DNA of 64,000 nt from Lutjanus erythropterus (GCA_020091685.1 CM034597.1:29376388-29440387); one strand, 5' to 3'; positions 34,476-47,980 are shown, numbered from the stretch's first letter. Translations and numbers: made by a program. The notes: generated from the letters alone by a model not told the origin.

Positions 34476-36271
34476 AATTTGTAGCCCTATGCGAAACACC
34501 CGTAGTTCAGTGCCTAATAAAAATGTTTTTTCAAGGTACCTGCACATTTTAGAGTGGCCTTGTATTGTGACCAGTTCAAGACACATCTGTGCAGTAATGT
34601 TGATTTTTGTTGAGTATATATTCATGTCAGCATCTATAGATCCACAGAAACAGGCAGAACTGGGAAGGAAAACCTCACTGCACGAATTCATCCCTCACTT
34701 TTAAATTACTATTCTAGCCATATGTTTTAAACCAGAGGTTTTCAAAGTCTGACTCTGTGGATTTTAAGGACGTTTATTCACGATGGACATCAGAGTTAAT
34801 GATATCCCCGGGAAATGTAAGTCATACCAAATCAGGAATATGTGTATCATGTCTGAGTGTTTGACTGAGTCATAATTCAGAGAATGAGTATGAGTTTTGA
34901 CACAAATTGCAGCTCACATCTCCCTCTGAATTCACTGAATTGCCATCTGCACACTTTCTATAAAACCAGAACTTCTAGCACTAAAAACAGTCAGAGGTGG
35001 CAGAATTACACACATTCTTTCTTTGTTTGGTCTTACATCGTTTTTTGTTGTGGTGTATCTGTTTTGAGAAATATGCACTGATGGACTTGGGTGCAGACTC
35101 CATAATTTATTTAATCTTTGTATATGTACCATAAAACACCTGCTTTTAGAATGGAGTTTAGTGTGACACTTTGTCCATGTGAAAAACTTCCTGGAGTAGA
35201 GGGCATTTTATTGTTAATAAGTCACATAAATTGAGCTCATCTACTGTATGTTCTCATAATGAACTTTGTAAATAGCATAAAATAACGTAGGAAATGGATC
35301 TAAAACCGACCTGTTTCCTTCTTCTTTTGCCTCTTCATAAGAGTTCATGTGATAAGCAGAAACTGTAATTAAAAAAATAGAGACAGCCACTCTGCTCCGC
35401 TCCTGAAATGGATTAAATTTAAAGTAATGAACCTGTCTTGAAAAGGGTAGAAAGAAACGGTGCACGTACCTCAAGGTAACTTGTACATACTCTTTAGGCC
35501 CAGAGGCCTTTTTATTTGCCTGTTGAAGTTTTTCGATTCAGCTCTGTAGTTCGACATTATCCCTTTTAATCATGTCGTCTGTTTTGAAACAAACTTTATG
35601 CCCAGTGGTTGTTCACGCTATTTTCTTGTTTGTTGTTGGTTTAGTTTTATCATAATCAATTCTCCTCAAGAAATTAACGCACCTGAGCTGTTTCAAGTCT
35701 GCTTAGCTTTGTGAGTCATTGTTCTCCATTGAAGAGATTAGATTTACCTTGTAATCAAAGATGAATCGTTCATTTTGCGTTTGGATTCTTCTGCACATTT
35801 TTATCAACCGTTCCCCTCAGACTAAACATATTAAAAATGATGAGGAGGCTGAGCTAGAAAGAGAAAGGAATAAAGTGCCGTGAGACAGAAAAACAATTTA
35901 ATTTCTCTTTTTATGTTCTACCAGTGGTCATTTAGCCTCTTTATTTAAATGGTAATGTGAAGCTGGCTAAACAGGCATGACGAATCAGCCTGAGAAGAGA
36001 GCGAGACTTCAAAAAAACAAAAAGACGTGGTGTTTCAGGCTCCGGGAGTTTATCTGGGTCTCTCCTCCTGTCGTCTGACAGAGGGAGGCAGAGTGTGGAG
36101 CCGATTGAGCGACAAGGATAACTCTTCTCTGTGTTGGAGTATAATTAATTAGGTGTGATAAATTATACCATTTCCAGCAAACCCTGGCAGCGCTGGCACA
36201 TGCACTCTCTAACACACACACACACTCAAACACATGTGCGCTCTGTGACTCTCTCCTCACACAGACATTTT

Positions 36272-36293
36272 CACACACACACACACACACACA
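36272..36293. repeat. short (CA)n microsatellite
   Basis: About 11 CA units within a CA-rich stretch beginning at 36213. Confidence 0.9.
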
Positions 36294-36847
36294 GCTCGCC
36301 ATGCATGTCACTATTCCCGTTAGATGAACAACCACTTTGCAAACTCTCAGTCGTCCCTCTCAGTTTGTTGTGGACTAGAAGCTAGAAATAAACAACATGA
36401 AAACAGATGGATTAACTGTCACTTTTCAGTCTCTCTCAAATCTACCAGGTCTTTTTTTAAAGAAAGTTGTAATGTTGTCATGAATGGTGAAGATATATTA
36501 AATATGTTTAATCTCTATACAGTATATAATCTATGGTCGAAGCAGGTTGTTTCCACCCGCACTCTCCTCAGTAAAAGTTGCCTGTCAATGCAAAGTTAAG
36601 ACCATTTTCCCCAAAACAAAATCCCACTGCTCTGAAAATACACACTCTGGAGTTTGAGTTTAGTGACTGCCTGTCAAACACCATTAACATATTGCTGAAT
36701 TTAAAAATACAGTACATTTTAGTGAAAACAAGGTTAAATTTTCCAAGATTAGTTGTTTCTTTGCATTTCCATGTCCCAGAATCAATTTTTCCTGTATAAA
36801 TAAAATAAATAAGATAAGTATTATCATGAAAAGTAATGACATTTCTT

Positions 36848-36995
36848 CATTCAACCTTTATTTATGTAGGTCTGACTAGTGAGAGCCGTTCACTCTGTTT
36901 TGCATGGACGCCCTGTGAACGCAAGACAATAAAAGCAAAGGCAAAAATCCAACAGTCCACATAAAACATTACAAGACAGCAAAAAAAAAATAAAA
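36848..36995. mobile_element. degenerate interspersed repeat (CCTTTATTTAT-type tail)
   Basis: Starts ttcaacctttatttatgtag, resembling a tail sequence common in fish retroelement-derived repeats, followed by an A-rich region. Strongly decayed; class uncertain. Confidence 0.3.
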
Positions 36996-37749
36996 AGGAC
37001 GAGGATGAAATTGAAAGAGGTAAAAAGCATTAAATGAAATCTGAAACAACAATATGGAATGAGCATAGTCTTTTCAAGCGAAAGTAGATGAGCTGAATAA
37101 TTTTCTACAAAAGACATTTGTTTTACAGTTTAATGGAAAAATGATGAGTTAGCTACACCATGTAATTTTAGGATAACAACTTAGAGTGTTGAATCAAAAT
37201 AAAATGTGGATCAACGACAGACCAACTTATAAAATGCTTAATTGGTTTTTGTTTTGGTCTCTTGTTTCCTCACTGTGCCATAACTAAATCTCTGAGTGTC
37301 AAAGTAATAGCTGAGGTACTGTTGCTGCTATTTCTCAGGTAAACACAGCCTGCACTTCATAACCATTCTTTTAAGCAAAAGTGGTCATTTAAATTCAGTA
37401 AAGGATTTACCTTATTTTCTGCACGGCCTCAACAAAATCTCTATCCTCTGTGATTCCCTCTTCACCTCCTCAGTATCTGCACACTTTAAAAGGACCACAG
37501 CACCTTGATGGCAGAGAAGCTTGTTTTTTTTATCAGTGTGATGAAAAAAGAGCAAGAAGTTTCTCCTTCTCTGTGCTCTGAATTTATTTGTATCTGCAGT
37601 GAGGATTAGCTTAACTGTTTATCTGTGATGAGAGGCAGTAAGTATTTCTATCCAGTGTTTCACTGTTTTTGAATACACTGTAAAAACTCAATTTAATATT
37701 TAGAGGTGGAAGAAGTGTTGAGATCTTTTACTTTACTAAAAGTAACAAT

Positions 37750-37826
37750 GCCACAGGACGCCACTGTATCTCAGCTGGTAGAGCATGCGCCCCGTTTACT
37801 GTCTATCAAAATAAAGGCAATTGAAC
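37750..37826 (+). mobile_element. internally deleted SINE copy
   Basis: tRNA-like head tatctcagctggtagagcat followed almost directly by the SINE tail ctgtctatcaaaataaaggc. Compared with 16700-16908, the B box and most of the body are missing. Confidence 0.65.
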
Positions 37827-38269
37827 TGCCATGTTTCTACAGTAGCCTAGAATGGACAAACCAAACACTGGCTCTAGAGAGGGCCTTTGCCTTCTTTTGC
37901 AGGTTTAGCAGCGAAGTAATGGATGGACTCATTTTAATTACTTTACATGCAGCTTAATCCATAATGACATATCCTAATTAATTATTATAAATGTATTTTA
38001 TTTATTTACATTTATTGATACATTCCAGCAGATAAAATAACCATCAGTGCTAACTTATCTAAACAAAAACGTGTGTGGTGTGTGTTTCCTTTAAGAGAAA
38101 CTCCATCGATCTTTAACTCTCTACGTCACTGTATTTCTGAGTGTTTTATGCAGCTCTGATATCTGGTGGGATTCATGGCTATAGACCAAGTTGACACTTG
38201 TCTACCCTCCTCAATGTCAACGTGGACCCCTAGTCCATGCCTAAGACACACATACACACACACACACGC

Positions 38270-38570
38270 ACGCACACCATACCAGCAGGGGCTTTTAATG
38301 GCCTGGTGTTAATGAGAGTCTTGTTTAGAGCTGTCAGATGACCCTGGGCCACGCAGACTGACATCAACTCCATGTTCACAGCTCCAGAGGTCACCACACG
38401 GTCTATGTATGTGTGTGCATGTGTGGGTTTGTGAGCGTCAATGCTACGGACGCAACCATTTATTACACCTAATTACATTTCCAGCCGGTGCATTAACACT
38501 ATATCAGCATATCTTTAATCTTTAGTAGTTTAATTTTCAATCAGTAAAGTTGATATTAATCTTATCTGTG
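38270..38570. promoter_or_regulatory. possible conserved non-coding element
   Basis: Repeat-free, with ggcctggtgttaatgagagt, cacctaattacatttcc and ttagtagtttaattttcaat. No coding frame. Called from appearance only. Confidence 0.22.
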
Positions 38571-40416
38571 TAGTCTGTTCTCACTGTCATGGAAAAGCGG
38601 TCATTCTTATTGTGTGTCTGTGTGCTCTCAACACACTGTGAGTGATCTGGAGGTGCCTGAAGCCAGCCAACGTGGTATAAATATTTTAGGAAGAGACAGG
38701 CTAATAAAATTAACCCTGACCCACCTAGAAAAAAGATTAATTAACGTAAGAAGAACGTGAGTATTTTGCAGCGCAGCTCTCTCCTCTGTTTTGATTTGTG
38801 TATTAAAAAATGTATCCAGTACCCAAAACACAATAATATATAAACACAAAATATATAAACAAAATTACATTGTAAGAAAAATGTTTTTACAGTGAAAAAC
38901 TGTCAAACCATGAAAGTAAAAGACCACAAACTCTTAATAGGCTAAATACTGTTTCTTTAATTGTAGTATTTCATACTACAGACTTCTTATTGCACAGGAA
39001 GACACCATCATATTTCAGGGAACAAACCTTTATTTATACAACATTTTAAGGCAATTTATGTGGAATAAGAAGTATTTTATAATGCAGACTACACAAAACT
39101 GTATTCATATAGAATCCATATAATCCATTATTTGGCAAATCAGCAATTCTTTTAAGGGTAAAAACTTGTATTTTTGCAGTAAAATTTGAAACTAAACTCC
39201 AACCTAAAGTGTAATATCAGCTTTACTAATGTCCTTTTGCTGTCATAGTAGAAAAAAGTTCTACTATATTTAGTACAGTGAAGTTCTTGCAACCACAGCT
39301 GCCATTTTTTCCCTAAAAATATAATTTAAAAAAACTACACTGTACGTAGTCTCGTTGGGTTGCTCTCACATTAGAGGGACTCTTGAGCAGCACCAGCGAG
39401 CAAGTATCAACACGGACATCTGTGATGTGTGAAAAGTAGGCTAACAATTAGGGTTGGAAGTTTTGTGCATTTTCCTTACACAATAGTTAACTTTTTCAAA
39501 AAACAGCTCCTTCACACAAAACAATGTGTCAGTTACTGCCATTTCTGGATGTATTATCCATCAATACATTTTAAAACTGTTAAATTCTTAATGGTCATTA
39601 ATGATAAATGGTCAGTCATTAAAATCCCCAATGTACAAAATTCAAAGAGAAAACACAACAAGCCTCAACAATCCAGCAATCCATATTTTTTGAACAGTCC
39701 TAAAAGGCACAAAATGATGGATCCAATTTCATTTAACCATTAAAAGAAATCTGAAATTGTGTGGTCCAATTTGTGAATAAGGCATATTCAGTATAAAATA
39801 TTTTTGTCATTATTTTTCATTATTTCATTCATTATTGTTTCAGCAGTTTCTTCATAAGTCAGTACACTCTTTTTCCCCTGAAGATCCACCCAGTCGAATT
39901 CAACTACATTTTTCTCACAATTCTTTCTGTTTGTGCTTTGAAGTCCTTATATAATTTTCCCATCAGTCCTGTTACATCATGTGAACCAAAAAGTCCTTTG
40001 TGTAGTTTTTGTTGATCCTTTATTTGATTGGTACAGTTTTTATTTGAGGACAATCCATAATAAATTTTAAGTAGAAGTCATTAACATCAAAGGGGACGTC
40101 TCATCTTACAGCTGCAGCTCACAGATGAAGGTATCTGTGGCCGAAGCACATGAAGCTGTTCAGATTTAATAATCCTCATTTTGCTGTTATTCAATAAATT
40201 CTTTTTCATGTTTTGCCCAAAGAGAGCTTTTGTCCATTTTCACTTTTTTTTTTTCTCCCGTGTTATTTTCCGTCTGCGTCCCCAGCCAGTGTTTTCCCAA
40301 CCTTTAGCACACTCACTGTTAGTCTTCCTTTATGTGTTGACAGTGAGAGTGTGATCTAGCTCGCTGTGTGGAGACCAATTCACAGAGTGGGAAGCGCCTG
40401 TGTTGGAGCCAAGCTG

Positions 40417-40419
40417 TGA

Positions 40420-40454
<35 letters not shown>

Positions 40455-40460
40455 TGTGTT
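40417..40460. repeat. imperfect (TG)n microsatellite
   Basis: TG repeat interrupted by a cgcgcg block. Confidence 0.95.
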
Positions 40461-40789
40461 TAAGTAACGGAGACTCAAGCTGACAGTTTGCCAGCAGCCT
40501 TGCACCTGCACACATCTAGGTGTTGATCTCAGATGGGGAGGGTGAAGAGGGGAAGGAAGAGGGGACGACAGGCGGAGGGAGAGGGAGAGGAAGGGATCCG
40601 ACACGAGGTGTTGCTGGTGGATGAGGAAAGACTGGTGAGGAGCGCAGGATAGGAACTCTGTGACATGTAATTCCTGTTTATATGTTTTTTGTATGTACGT
40701 ATTTGTGTGTGTGTGCGCGTGTGTCCGCATGCATGCATGCCACAAGTGGAAGGAAAACGTGCAGCTGTGTGACAGGCAGGACAGGAGAG

Positions 40790-40797
40790 CCAATTGG
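40790..40797. promoter_or_regulatory. perfect CCAATTGG palindrome, possible BEN-protein site
   Basis: CCAATTGG is the palindrome bound by Insensitive/BEND5-type BEN domains. One copy in 64 kb is near chance expectation, so a role is only speculative. Confidence 0.12.
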
Positions 40798-41084
40798 AGT
40801 GATGCATTCTTTCATAGGTAACTGCCAACACCAAAGCGCAGCCAGGGCCTCATTTGTCAGACTCAAGGAAATAGCGTTACAGCGTGACATTTCACTCTGT
40901 CTTTGGCACACACATCAACAACCCCCTGCTTCAGCATGGGAGGAACTGTGCCACTAACGCTACTGTAACCTGATGGTGAATTTAATCAGGCTTAAAGAGA
41001 CAAAAAGGCACATGTAAGACATGGAAAATATGTGTCTTACCTTCTCTTCCATCTGTGCCCGTCTCTTACCTGTCTTTTTGGCCC

Positions 41085-41270
41085 CATTCAGTCCTGGTAT
41101 TAACAGGCTCCCTGGGTAATCCTGTCACAAGTGGACAGCTCTATGTACAGGTGTAAACAAACCCAGGACGCATTTTAGATCCAGTTACTCAGACCACCAT
41201 CGGAGGTGGTGTGGGCTGCATGTGATCACGTTATTTTAGCCGAGTGCACACAGTGTGTCCTGGGCCACAT
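41085..41270. mobile_element. degenerate MITE (CCTGGTATTAA family)
   Basis: Contains cagtcctggtattaacagg and cctgtcacaagtggacagct. The same family appears as an inverted-orientation copy at 42390-42515. Confidence 0.5.
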
Positions 41271-41734
41271 TAAAGTACCGTCTACTCAGCTGACATCCTT
41301 TGAGTACATCATTTGGTTCTTGCTACAATAAGCAGCAGATGTTTGTCAACACACTAGTAACTGCAATATCCCCAGACTCCCTTAACAAAAATCACATAAT
41401 TTGGGGAGTTGTTGAGTGAGGAGAAACTTTAGACACTTTGTGAAATACTGTCTGAGACAGATTCCTAATTATTTGGGCATTCTTTTAAATTCAGCAAATG
41501 TTATACATCCTGTATAAAACATTGTGTCCATTTGTCCCAGCACGTTGGCTACTACTGTTGAGCCATAAATACAATACAACATGATACATAATAAAAAACA
41601 ATATTTTTATTTGTGTGCACAGCAGGGTCATGAAACAGCTCTGGCAAATTCTTAATTGTTTAGGTCTCCTTATAAATTTGTAAACGCAATACATGAAGTT
41701 ATTTCTTTATTTGTAAAAACTGTGTTGTTGTGGG

Positions 41735-41860
41735 AAGCGGGCAGGAGAGATGCTCCATGGTGCAATTAAATGCACACTTTTACTTTCTCTGCCTCTGTCA
41801 GTAATGCCTTTCTTCATCAGTGATGTGAAAGCATCAGATTTCTGCACATTTAGAAACAGT
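41735..41860. mobile_element. fragment of the 944-bp hAT-like family
   Basis: gcaggagagatgctccatgg matches 50461 onward, and tgcacacttttactttctct matches 22256 onward. Ends are not recognised. Confidence 0.5.
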
Positions 41861-42384
41861 AAAGGTGTGAATCCTGAGCTTAGTTCTGGGAGCTCATAAC
41901 AGGGTTTCTTATCCTTTTGTAACTGAAGGCCCACTTCTTATTGTTAAAAAATTTCCAAGGACCTCTGTCCCAAATGAATGAGTTAGCTAGCTAACAGTGA
42001 CATGGTAATATTCAACCAAACGGGTCATTGAAATTATGCACTTTAATTTGATGTTTTTATTTATGTGAATTCTTGAGCACATATTGATGTAAAAAAAAGA
42101 ACAGCTTTGTAAATTATAAAAACTTCTGCAGTTGGGCAATGGTATGTTTCCTATAGATACATTGCCCAACGGTAAAGGGCCTATAAAATCCTCTCTCTAG
42201 TGCTGGGCTGCTGACAGTGCAGGTATAATATGAGGCTCATGTAGGCTGATATAGGGGTTTAGTGTGGCGCTGTGGTAACAAACAAGAGGAAAGATGAGTC
42301 AAATCATACTTTTAAACAATCAAATCAACAGTAATGTACAATCATCTGATAAAATATCTGTAGTGTGTATTTACATATAGAGCG

Positions 42385-42515
42385 AGCGAGATCCAATCAC
42401 AAGTGGTCACTCAAGACACATCTGGGGATTCATTGTAATACCAGGTTTGAACTCACGTTCTCACAGATGTCAGCTTGTGATCAAACCACCCAGGTGCATT
42501 TTAATACCAGGTCCG
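42385..42515. mobile_element. degenerate MITE (CCTGGTATTAA family), with internal direct repeat
   Basis: Two related blocks, cattgtaataccaggtttga and cattttaataccaggtccga, lie about 63 bases apart. In reverse complement they match 41085-41270. Confidence 0.5.
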
Positions 42516-45500
42516 AACAGGCTCTCTGTGTGTCTATATCTTACCTGACTTTTTGTTGAACAGTGGCTGCAGTCAGAAGACAATATGTTGCTGCAAATAC
42601 CATCATAAGTGTCCCTGCTCTACATTCATTGGCTGTCTTAACCTTTTGGCAGCAGTGGTGAGTTTGCCACTGACTGCAGAGCGGCGAAACTTAGACAAGC
42701 TCTCTGGAGGGACACTCCACAGTGTGTCAGGGAACTCCATGACACTGTCAGCATAACACACTGCTGGCTAGCCTGAATTATTGAAGTCCATAGCATTGAT
42801 AATTTAATACAGTAGATATGTTTTGACCGGGGATGGTTTAGTGGAGAGCAAAAGAAAATATATTAAACTTTGCATTTGGTGTAACACCAGAGGGAAAATA
42901 AAGTTTCTTGTCTTTGTGCAGGTATCGTGTTGTTTTTTTAATCTTGCGGCTTGTATGTGGGGATTTGCTGGACTGCATGACCTAGTTGAGATCCTGGAAG
43001 CGGAAGGAAGAGTGAGAGGAAAAGCGACAGACAGATGGGAGAGGGTTAATTGAGGCTGACATGTGTCCAGTGTTTGTGCGTCCCCAGATGACATGAGGCT
43101 CTTGCCCATATGCTCGTGTTGCCTTGTTCACTCCCTCCCTTCAACCACCACCAATATCTGATATACAGTTTTCACACCATGAGAAAAAGAAGACATCCCA
43201 AATCATTATGAACTGCTGTGTCTGTTATGTTTTCAGTGTCAGGACTTTTGTCAGTTAAGTTGCTGTCTTATTTTGCTGTGTGTTTGCACCACATGCTCAT
43301 CAGCATGTGGTGCTTTTTTTTTCTATCACTCTTTTTACAGTTTTTTCAACATATACACAATATCCAACACTTCACCCACATCTAGAAAAGCATATAGTCA
43401 CCTATGCCAGTGGTTCCCAACCTTTTTCCTTTTCCCACTTTCTATCATTGACTGAGCCGACGTCCTCTGAGTAAGTTAAATATTTTAAAGATATTTCATA
43501 TCATATTCAGTGCATGACAATGACAGAACAGAACAACTGATAAACTGTACAGTTAACAAAACAACTGCAGAAGGTTTGTTTAAAACAGTTTGCAAGAATT
43601 TTAACTAAGTAATCTACACTGTAAAAATGACAGCATCATTTAGTTTTCATCAGAGAAATGGAGTTTTCTTGCACAACTTAAAATTAAGAAGGCCTCGCAA
43701 CCAGCCGTGATGTTTTGGTGACTCCTAGTGGGAGTCGGGACCCTCAGGTTGGGAACCAGTGACTTATACTGTATACATTATTTAGTTTCATTTGTGATTG
43801 TGCCTGAGCACACCTTTGCCATCTGCATACCTTTTTACATTTTCTTATTAGACCCACATCTGCAGGTTAAGTGATAACATTTTCAGACAGCCGCTCGTGG
43901 AAGGTATTCGTAATGTTGCAGTCATTTGTAAACAGGAAAGTGAATATTAGTGTAAAGTATGGAAACAGAGACCTTTCTACTGATGAAGCATCCTGGCAGT
44001 TAAACAGTGTCCCAACCTCTGACAGCACCAAAAGCACTCTGATCAGTTCCAGACAATGTACCACATTACTCCTTCTTGATTTTTGATCATCCTACTAAAC
44101 CATATCGACCACCTTAAGAATCTGTTGACTTGTGTTCTTGTGTTTACCTTACACAAGTCAGAGTCATCCTTCACTACATCACTCTTTCCCATAACAGAAA
44201 AAATACCCTAAAACCTATATGAGCCAAAGCATCTCAAGGGTGCTCAGGCGCAGATTGTCTGGGTGTCCTGGGTCCCGTATTAAAGAAAAAAAAAACATCT
44301 CCTTTTGCCGTTCAGACCACCAAACTTTTGAATAGCCCTCTGGATGACAGCATACTGAGACGCCACACCTGGAGACATCCGTGCACTGTCCAAAATGTGT
44401 GATCGTGCTGATTGTTTTGAGTTTAATTTTTGTATGAAAAAATCCAGATAAAAACATCTATGTAAGGAGTCAGCTTGTCAAAAGCACATCTGAATGTCTC
44501 ATACATGACAGGCCAGCTGACTCCATGTCCTTTTAAAACTTAAAGTAAAGTAGTGTTTCTTTGTTAGCTTCTTAGTGCAAATTAACATAACACAAAAAGT
44601 TGCATTAATACAGATATGTTCACTTAACTTGATTTTAATTTGCAGATTGTTCTTTCTGTTTTTTTATTTAGTGCATCATCTTTGCTCTTCTCTTCTCAGT
44701 TGTGATATGATATGATAAGTGAAGGTACATAACTTCTTCCAGCAACATTCATAATAACCGCCCCTCTGTGCAATATAAATAGTTTAGCGTGTTTTTCATT
44801 TTGTTATCATTGTTATTTTTATGTTCAACCATGGAGATCGCATTCGTTCTGTCTGTCTGTCTCACTGTGTCACTCTGTCTGTCTGGATGTTGGCATGTGT
44901 CCCAGCAGGCTTGCCGTAGACTGGCAGAGTGTTGATCTGAGTGTCAGTGGGACTGGGGGTCTCCTTTCCCAGCCCTCCTCTCCTCCACCAGCTGACAGAC
45001 AAGGTCAGGGACTCATCCCGCCTGTCTCTCTCAGCTCCTGACAGCCTTTCCTTTGGGAGACAAACCCCGGACAACCCTGCACTCCCTGGCACGCACCATC
45101 ACCAATTAATATTGCATCACCATTTTCTAATCTGCTCCCTCAGGGCTTACTTCTCAGGGTGTGATCAGGCCACCGCGCTTCCCTGCGTCTCGACCTCCCC
45201 CATTCTCCTTCCATAACGGGGAACAGACCCTCAGATAGAAAACAAGCAGATCACACTACATGCGGTACTCATCTTTGGTATTATTTTGATTTGCCTTAGT
45301 TTGTGGTTGTGATTTATCTTTTGACATGTACTTTTGCAGGACTCCTACATAATTCAGAGTTTTTCAATGTTTTAAATGAAACAAATTAAACTCTTTTCGT
45401 GACCAGACAGCACTGCGAGGGGACGCAGAGTGTCTTTATTTTTATCTTCATCCTATCTCCTGTTATTTCAGAGATGAAGCGCAGCTAGAACTGCACTTTG

Positions 45501-45544
45501 ATTTTAAGTTTATTTTTAACCACGCTAGCGACATGGCTCGAGGG
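42516..45544. other. gene-free region with one MITE
   Basis: Apart from the MITE at 43408-43761, no element or exon. 44940-45190 is repeat-free and includes atcaccaattaatattgcat, possibly regulatory. Confidence 0.35.
43408..43761. mobile_element. CAGTGGTTCCC hAT-like MITE, complete
   Basis: Ends cagtggttcccaacc and ggttgggaaccagtg are inverted repeats with one mismatch. Flanks acctatgc (43400-43407) and acttatac (43762-43769) match at six of eight, both differences transitions. Same family as 7836-8746 and 12089-12231. Confidence 0.8.
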
Positions 45545-45865
45545 ATGGTAATGACGGCTGGTTGGTCAGTCCACCACTTTAGTCCAGACTGAAATATATC
45601 AACAGCTATTAGATGGATTGTCATGATATTTTGTTCAGGCATTCATGGTTTCCAGAGATGATGCCCTGATTTTTCCTCTAGCACTGCCATGAGGCTGACA
45701 TTTGTGATTTTGGGTGAAATATCTTAACAATTATTGAGTGGGTTGCCATGAAATTTGGTGCACACATTCCTCAGGGTGAATTGTAAAAATCTTTGGCGTG
45801 CCTTTAACTTTTCACCTACCGCCACCGAGAGGTAAAAATTTCAACTTGTTAAAGAACCATTCTTC
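45545..45865. mobile_element. interspersed repeat (ttggtcagtccaccactttagt family)
   Basis: Text such as tggtcagtccaccactttag, attagatggattgtcatgat and tgccatgaaatttggtgcac is a very common fish repeat with two related internal sub-units. I recall it as part of retroelement-linked repeats; the exact class is uncertain. Confidence 0.7.
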
Positions 45866-46134
45866 CAAGAATGTGATTATACATGAATGAAAACATACTT
45901 ATGTATATTATGCCATATTCTGCCAATAAATCCTGTTAAATCTTACACTCTGGACTGAAGTACAATCTAACAAAGCTGGTAAAATAGCTTTAGACACCTA
46001 TCCTATGATTATTTGCTTTATTTTTTTTTATTTGTGAATTATTTTTTCTATATAGAAGACATGGCAATAAAATACTCCTGGCATTTATTGTAAGGAGTGG
46101 GCAAAATAGTGATTAATCAATGAATTGAAAATGC

Positions 46135-46265
46135 TAAACTAGAAATTATATGTTCTTTATTAGATAGCATTAGACCCGTTATTAGACACTTTTTAGACTG
46201 TTTTTTTTTTAAGTACGCAGCAGAACTGTACTGTAAAGTAAAGTGTATTGTTTCTGTCTGTTGGA
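46135..46265. repeat. dispersed repeat related to 47310-47520
   Basis: Shares aaactagaaattatatgttc, ctttattagat, and actgtactgtaaagtaaagt with the later copy. No termini recognised. Confidence 0.6.
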
Positions 46266-47309
46266 CCCTTATTGGACCTTCTGGTATTTTTTGGTATGAG
46301 CAAAATTCTCATGTTTTTTCATTTCCATTAATTGACTAATTGATTATTACTGTTGCCAAAGATATATTGAGAATGCTTACATTTTGCACCCTCAGTAAGG
46401 AGTAAACCAATAACACTCTTAAATAGTTTTCAGTATGAACTGACTGTTTTCAGCCGTAGGATTGATAAAGATCCATCAAACTTACCAGCGCCATCTCAAA
46501 ACAAATCGTCCTGTCATCTCTAGGGGGACAATTTTAAAACGTCAATAGATGTTTTACAATAAATCTTATCTAAATTAAACACACTGTCTCCAAAGCCACT
46601 GAGTTTGTACTTTAAGTGAAATATAACCCAGCATCCATCTCTTTCTGGCATGCAGCGCTCAGGACGGACAGATCAGAGAGAGAGAGATTATTTTATGGAT
46701 CTCTTTACGATGTTGACACGTTTTATCATTCTGATGCCCCGTGTTAGTTTGGGAGTTGGGAACATGACTTACCACTCTGTCCAATGGCTAGAACTGAGAT
46801 GAGGAGCACATTGCCATTTGTTTCGGCCTTGTACCTCCATTCTTCAAACTCCAAACTACTTGCAGTGAGAGACATAACACCTCCTGCGACCTTAGTGGAT
46901 GACTTATCCTCCTACCTTGGGGACTGAGTGATGTGCTTGTGGGTCTGAGAATAGCTACAGTGCTGTCCGTCTGGGCCGGGGTCGGGAGCCGCTGGGGCAC
47001 AGCGGTGTATTTGTCTGAATCACAGCTCCTGGCTCGCGCATTTGACTCTCCCTCTCGTACATACACACACATACAGTCCGCTGATGTACACACACACGCT
47101 GCTTCTTAGTATAGCATGATGGAGGAGCGTGGGGGCCATGTGTCACACCTTGGCTGCTAAAGCACTCACCTGGCCTCTCCTCAGCACTGATGGATTTACA
47201 CTGGCCCTGCAGGGATGGTATAAGCACACACGTACAGGTCGCACTTTATTTTACAGTACACTGATAAGATGTAACAAGCTGTACTATATCAAATTAGACA
47301 AACCAAATA

Positions 47310-47520
47310 GACAAAAACTAGAAATTCTATGTTCTTTATTAGACATTATTAGACCCTTTTTAGACTTTGTTTCACATAATTAGGGACGCAATAGAACATA
47401 ACTATACTGTAAACTAAAGGGTATTATTTCCCACTCTTAGACCAATATTTATTTGAGTCTAATTAGGAACAAAGTACAAATGAACTGTACTGTAAACTGA
47501 AGTATATTGTTTGTAATGTG
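47310..47520. repeat. dispersed repeat, two partial units
   Basis: First unit 47310-47420 (aaaaactagaaattctatgt ... actatactgtaaactaaagg) and second unit from about 47445 (gaactgtactgtaaactgaa). Related to 46135-46265. Confidence 0.6.
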
Positions 47521-47902
47521 TGTAATGTGTCCCGAATTAAACTCTAAGAAAGTCAAACAGGGGTCTAATACTAACTAATGAAGAATATATTATTTGTTTT
47601 TTGTTTTTTTGTCTGATTTCATACAAAGTACAGCTTACTACGTATTACTGCCTAAATACACACACAGATTATATTCTAGATGGCTTGTTCTTGGTCTGTT
47701 TTTTTCAAAAACATCAGCCTAGAGGGTGTGAAGGAGAGGGAAAGAACAGAGGAATGTCAGCCAGCAAATATGGCTACTTCTTATATCCCACCCTCTTTGC
47801 TTCATCACGAGAAAGATAGAAAAAGTTTAATTTTCAGCTGAGAAGCTGTCGTTCTACGTGTGGCTGATTTTATTCAGAAAGCTGACTTCCAGACAGGCTA
47901 TC

Positions 47903-47905
<3 letters not shown>

Positions 47906-47949
<44 letters not shown>

Positions 47950-47980
47950 GTGTGTGTGTGCGCGTGTGTGTGTGTGTGTT
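47906..47980. repeat. (TG)n microsatellite, imperfect
   Basis: About 37 TG units with CG interruptions. A (CA)n tract follows in inverted complementarity at 48094-48132. Confidence 0.97.

Larger units (their letters stand above)
32514..36271. other. gene-free region with elements listed separately
   Basis: Outside the possible regulatory elements and repeats listed between 33400 and 34475, nothing specific is seen. A pyrimidine-rich tract (tctcctc-type) runs 33600-33780. The region 35500-35830 is repeat-free. Confidence 0.4.
36294..41084. other. gene-free region with elements listed separately
   Basis: No exon recognised. Besides the listed items, a retroelement-tail-like piece (acctttatttatacaacatt) is near 39027. 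The stretch 39160-40260 is featureless AT-rich DNA. Confidence 0.4.
45866..47905. other. gene-free region with the repeats listed separately
   Basis: No exon. 46600-47220 is GC-richer and repeat-free but shows no gene structure. Confidence 0.35.
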
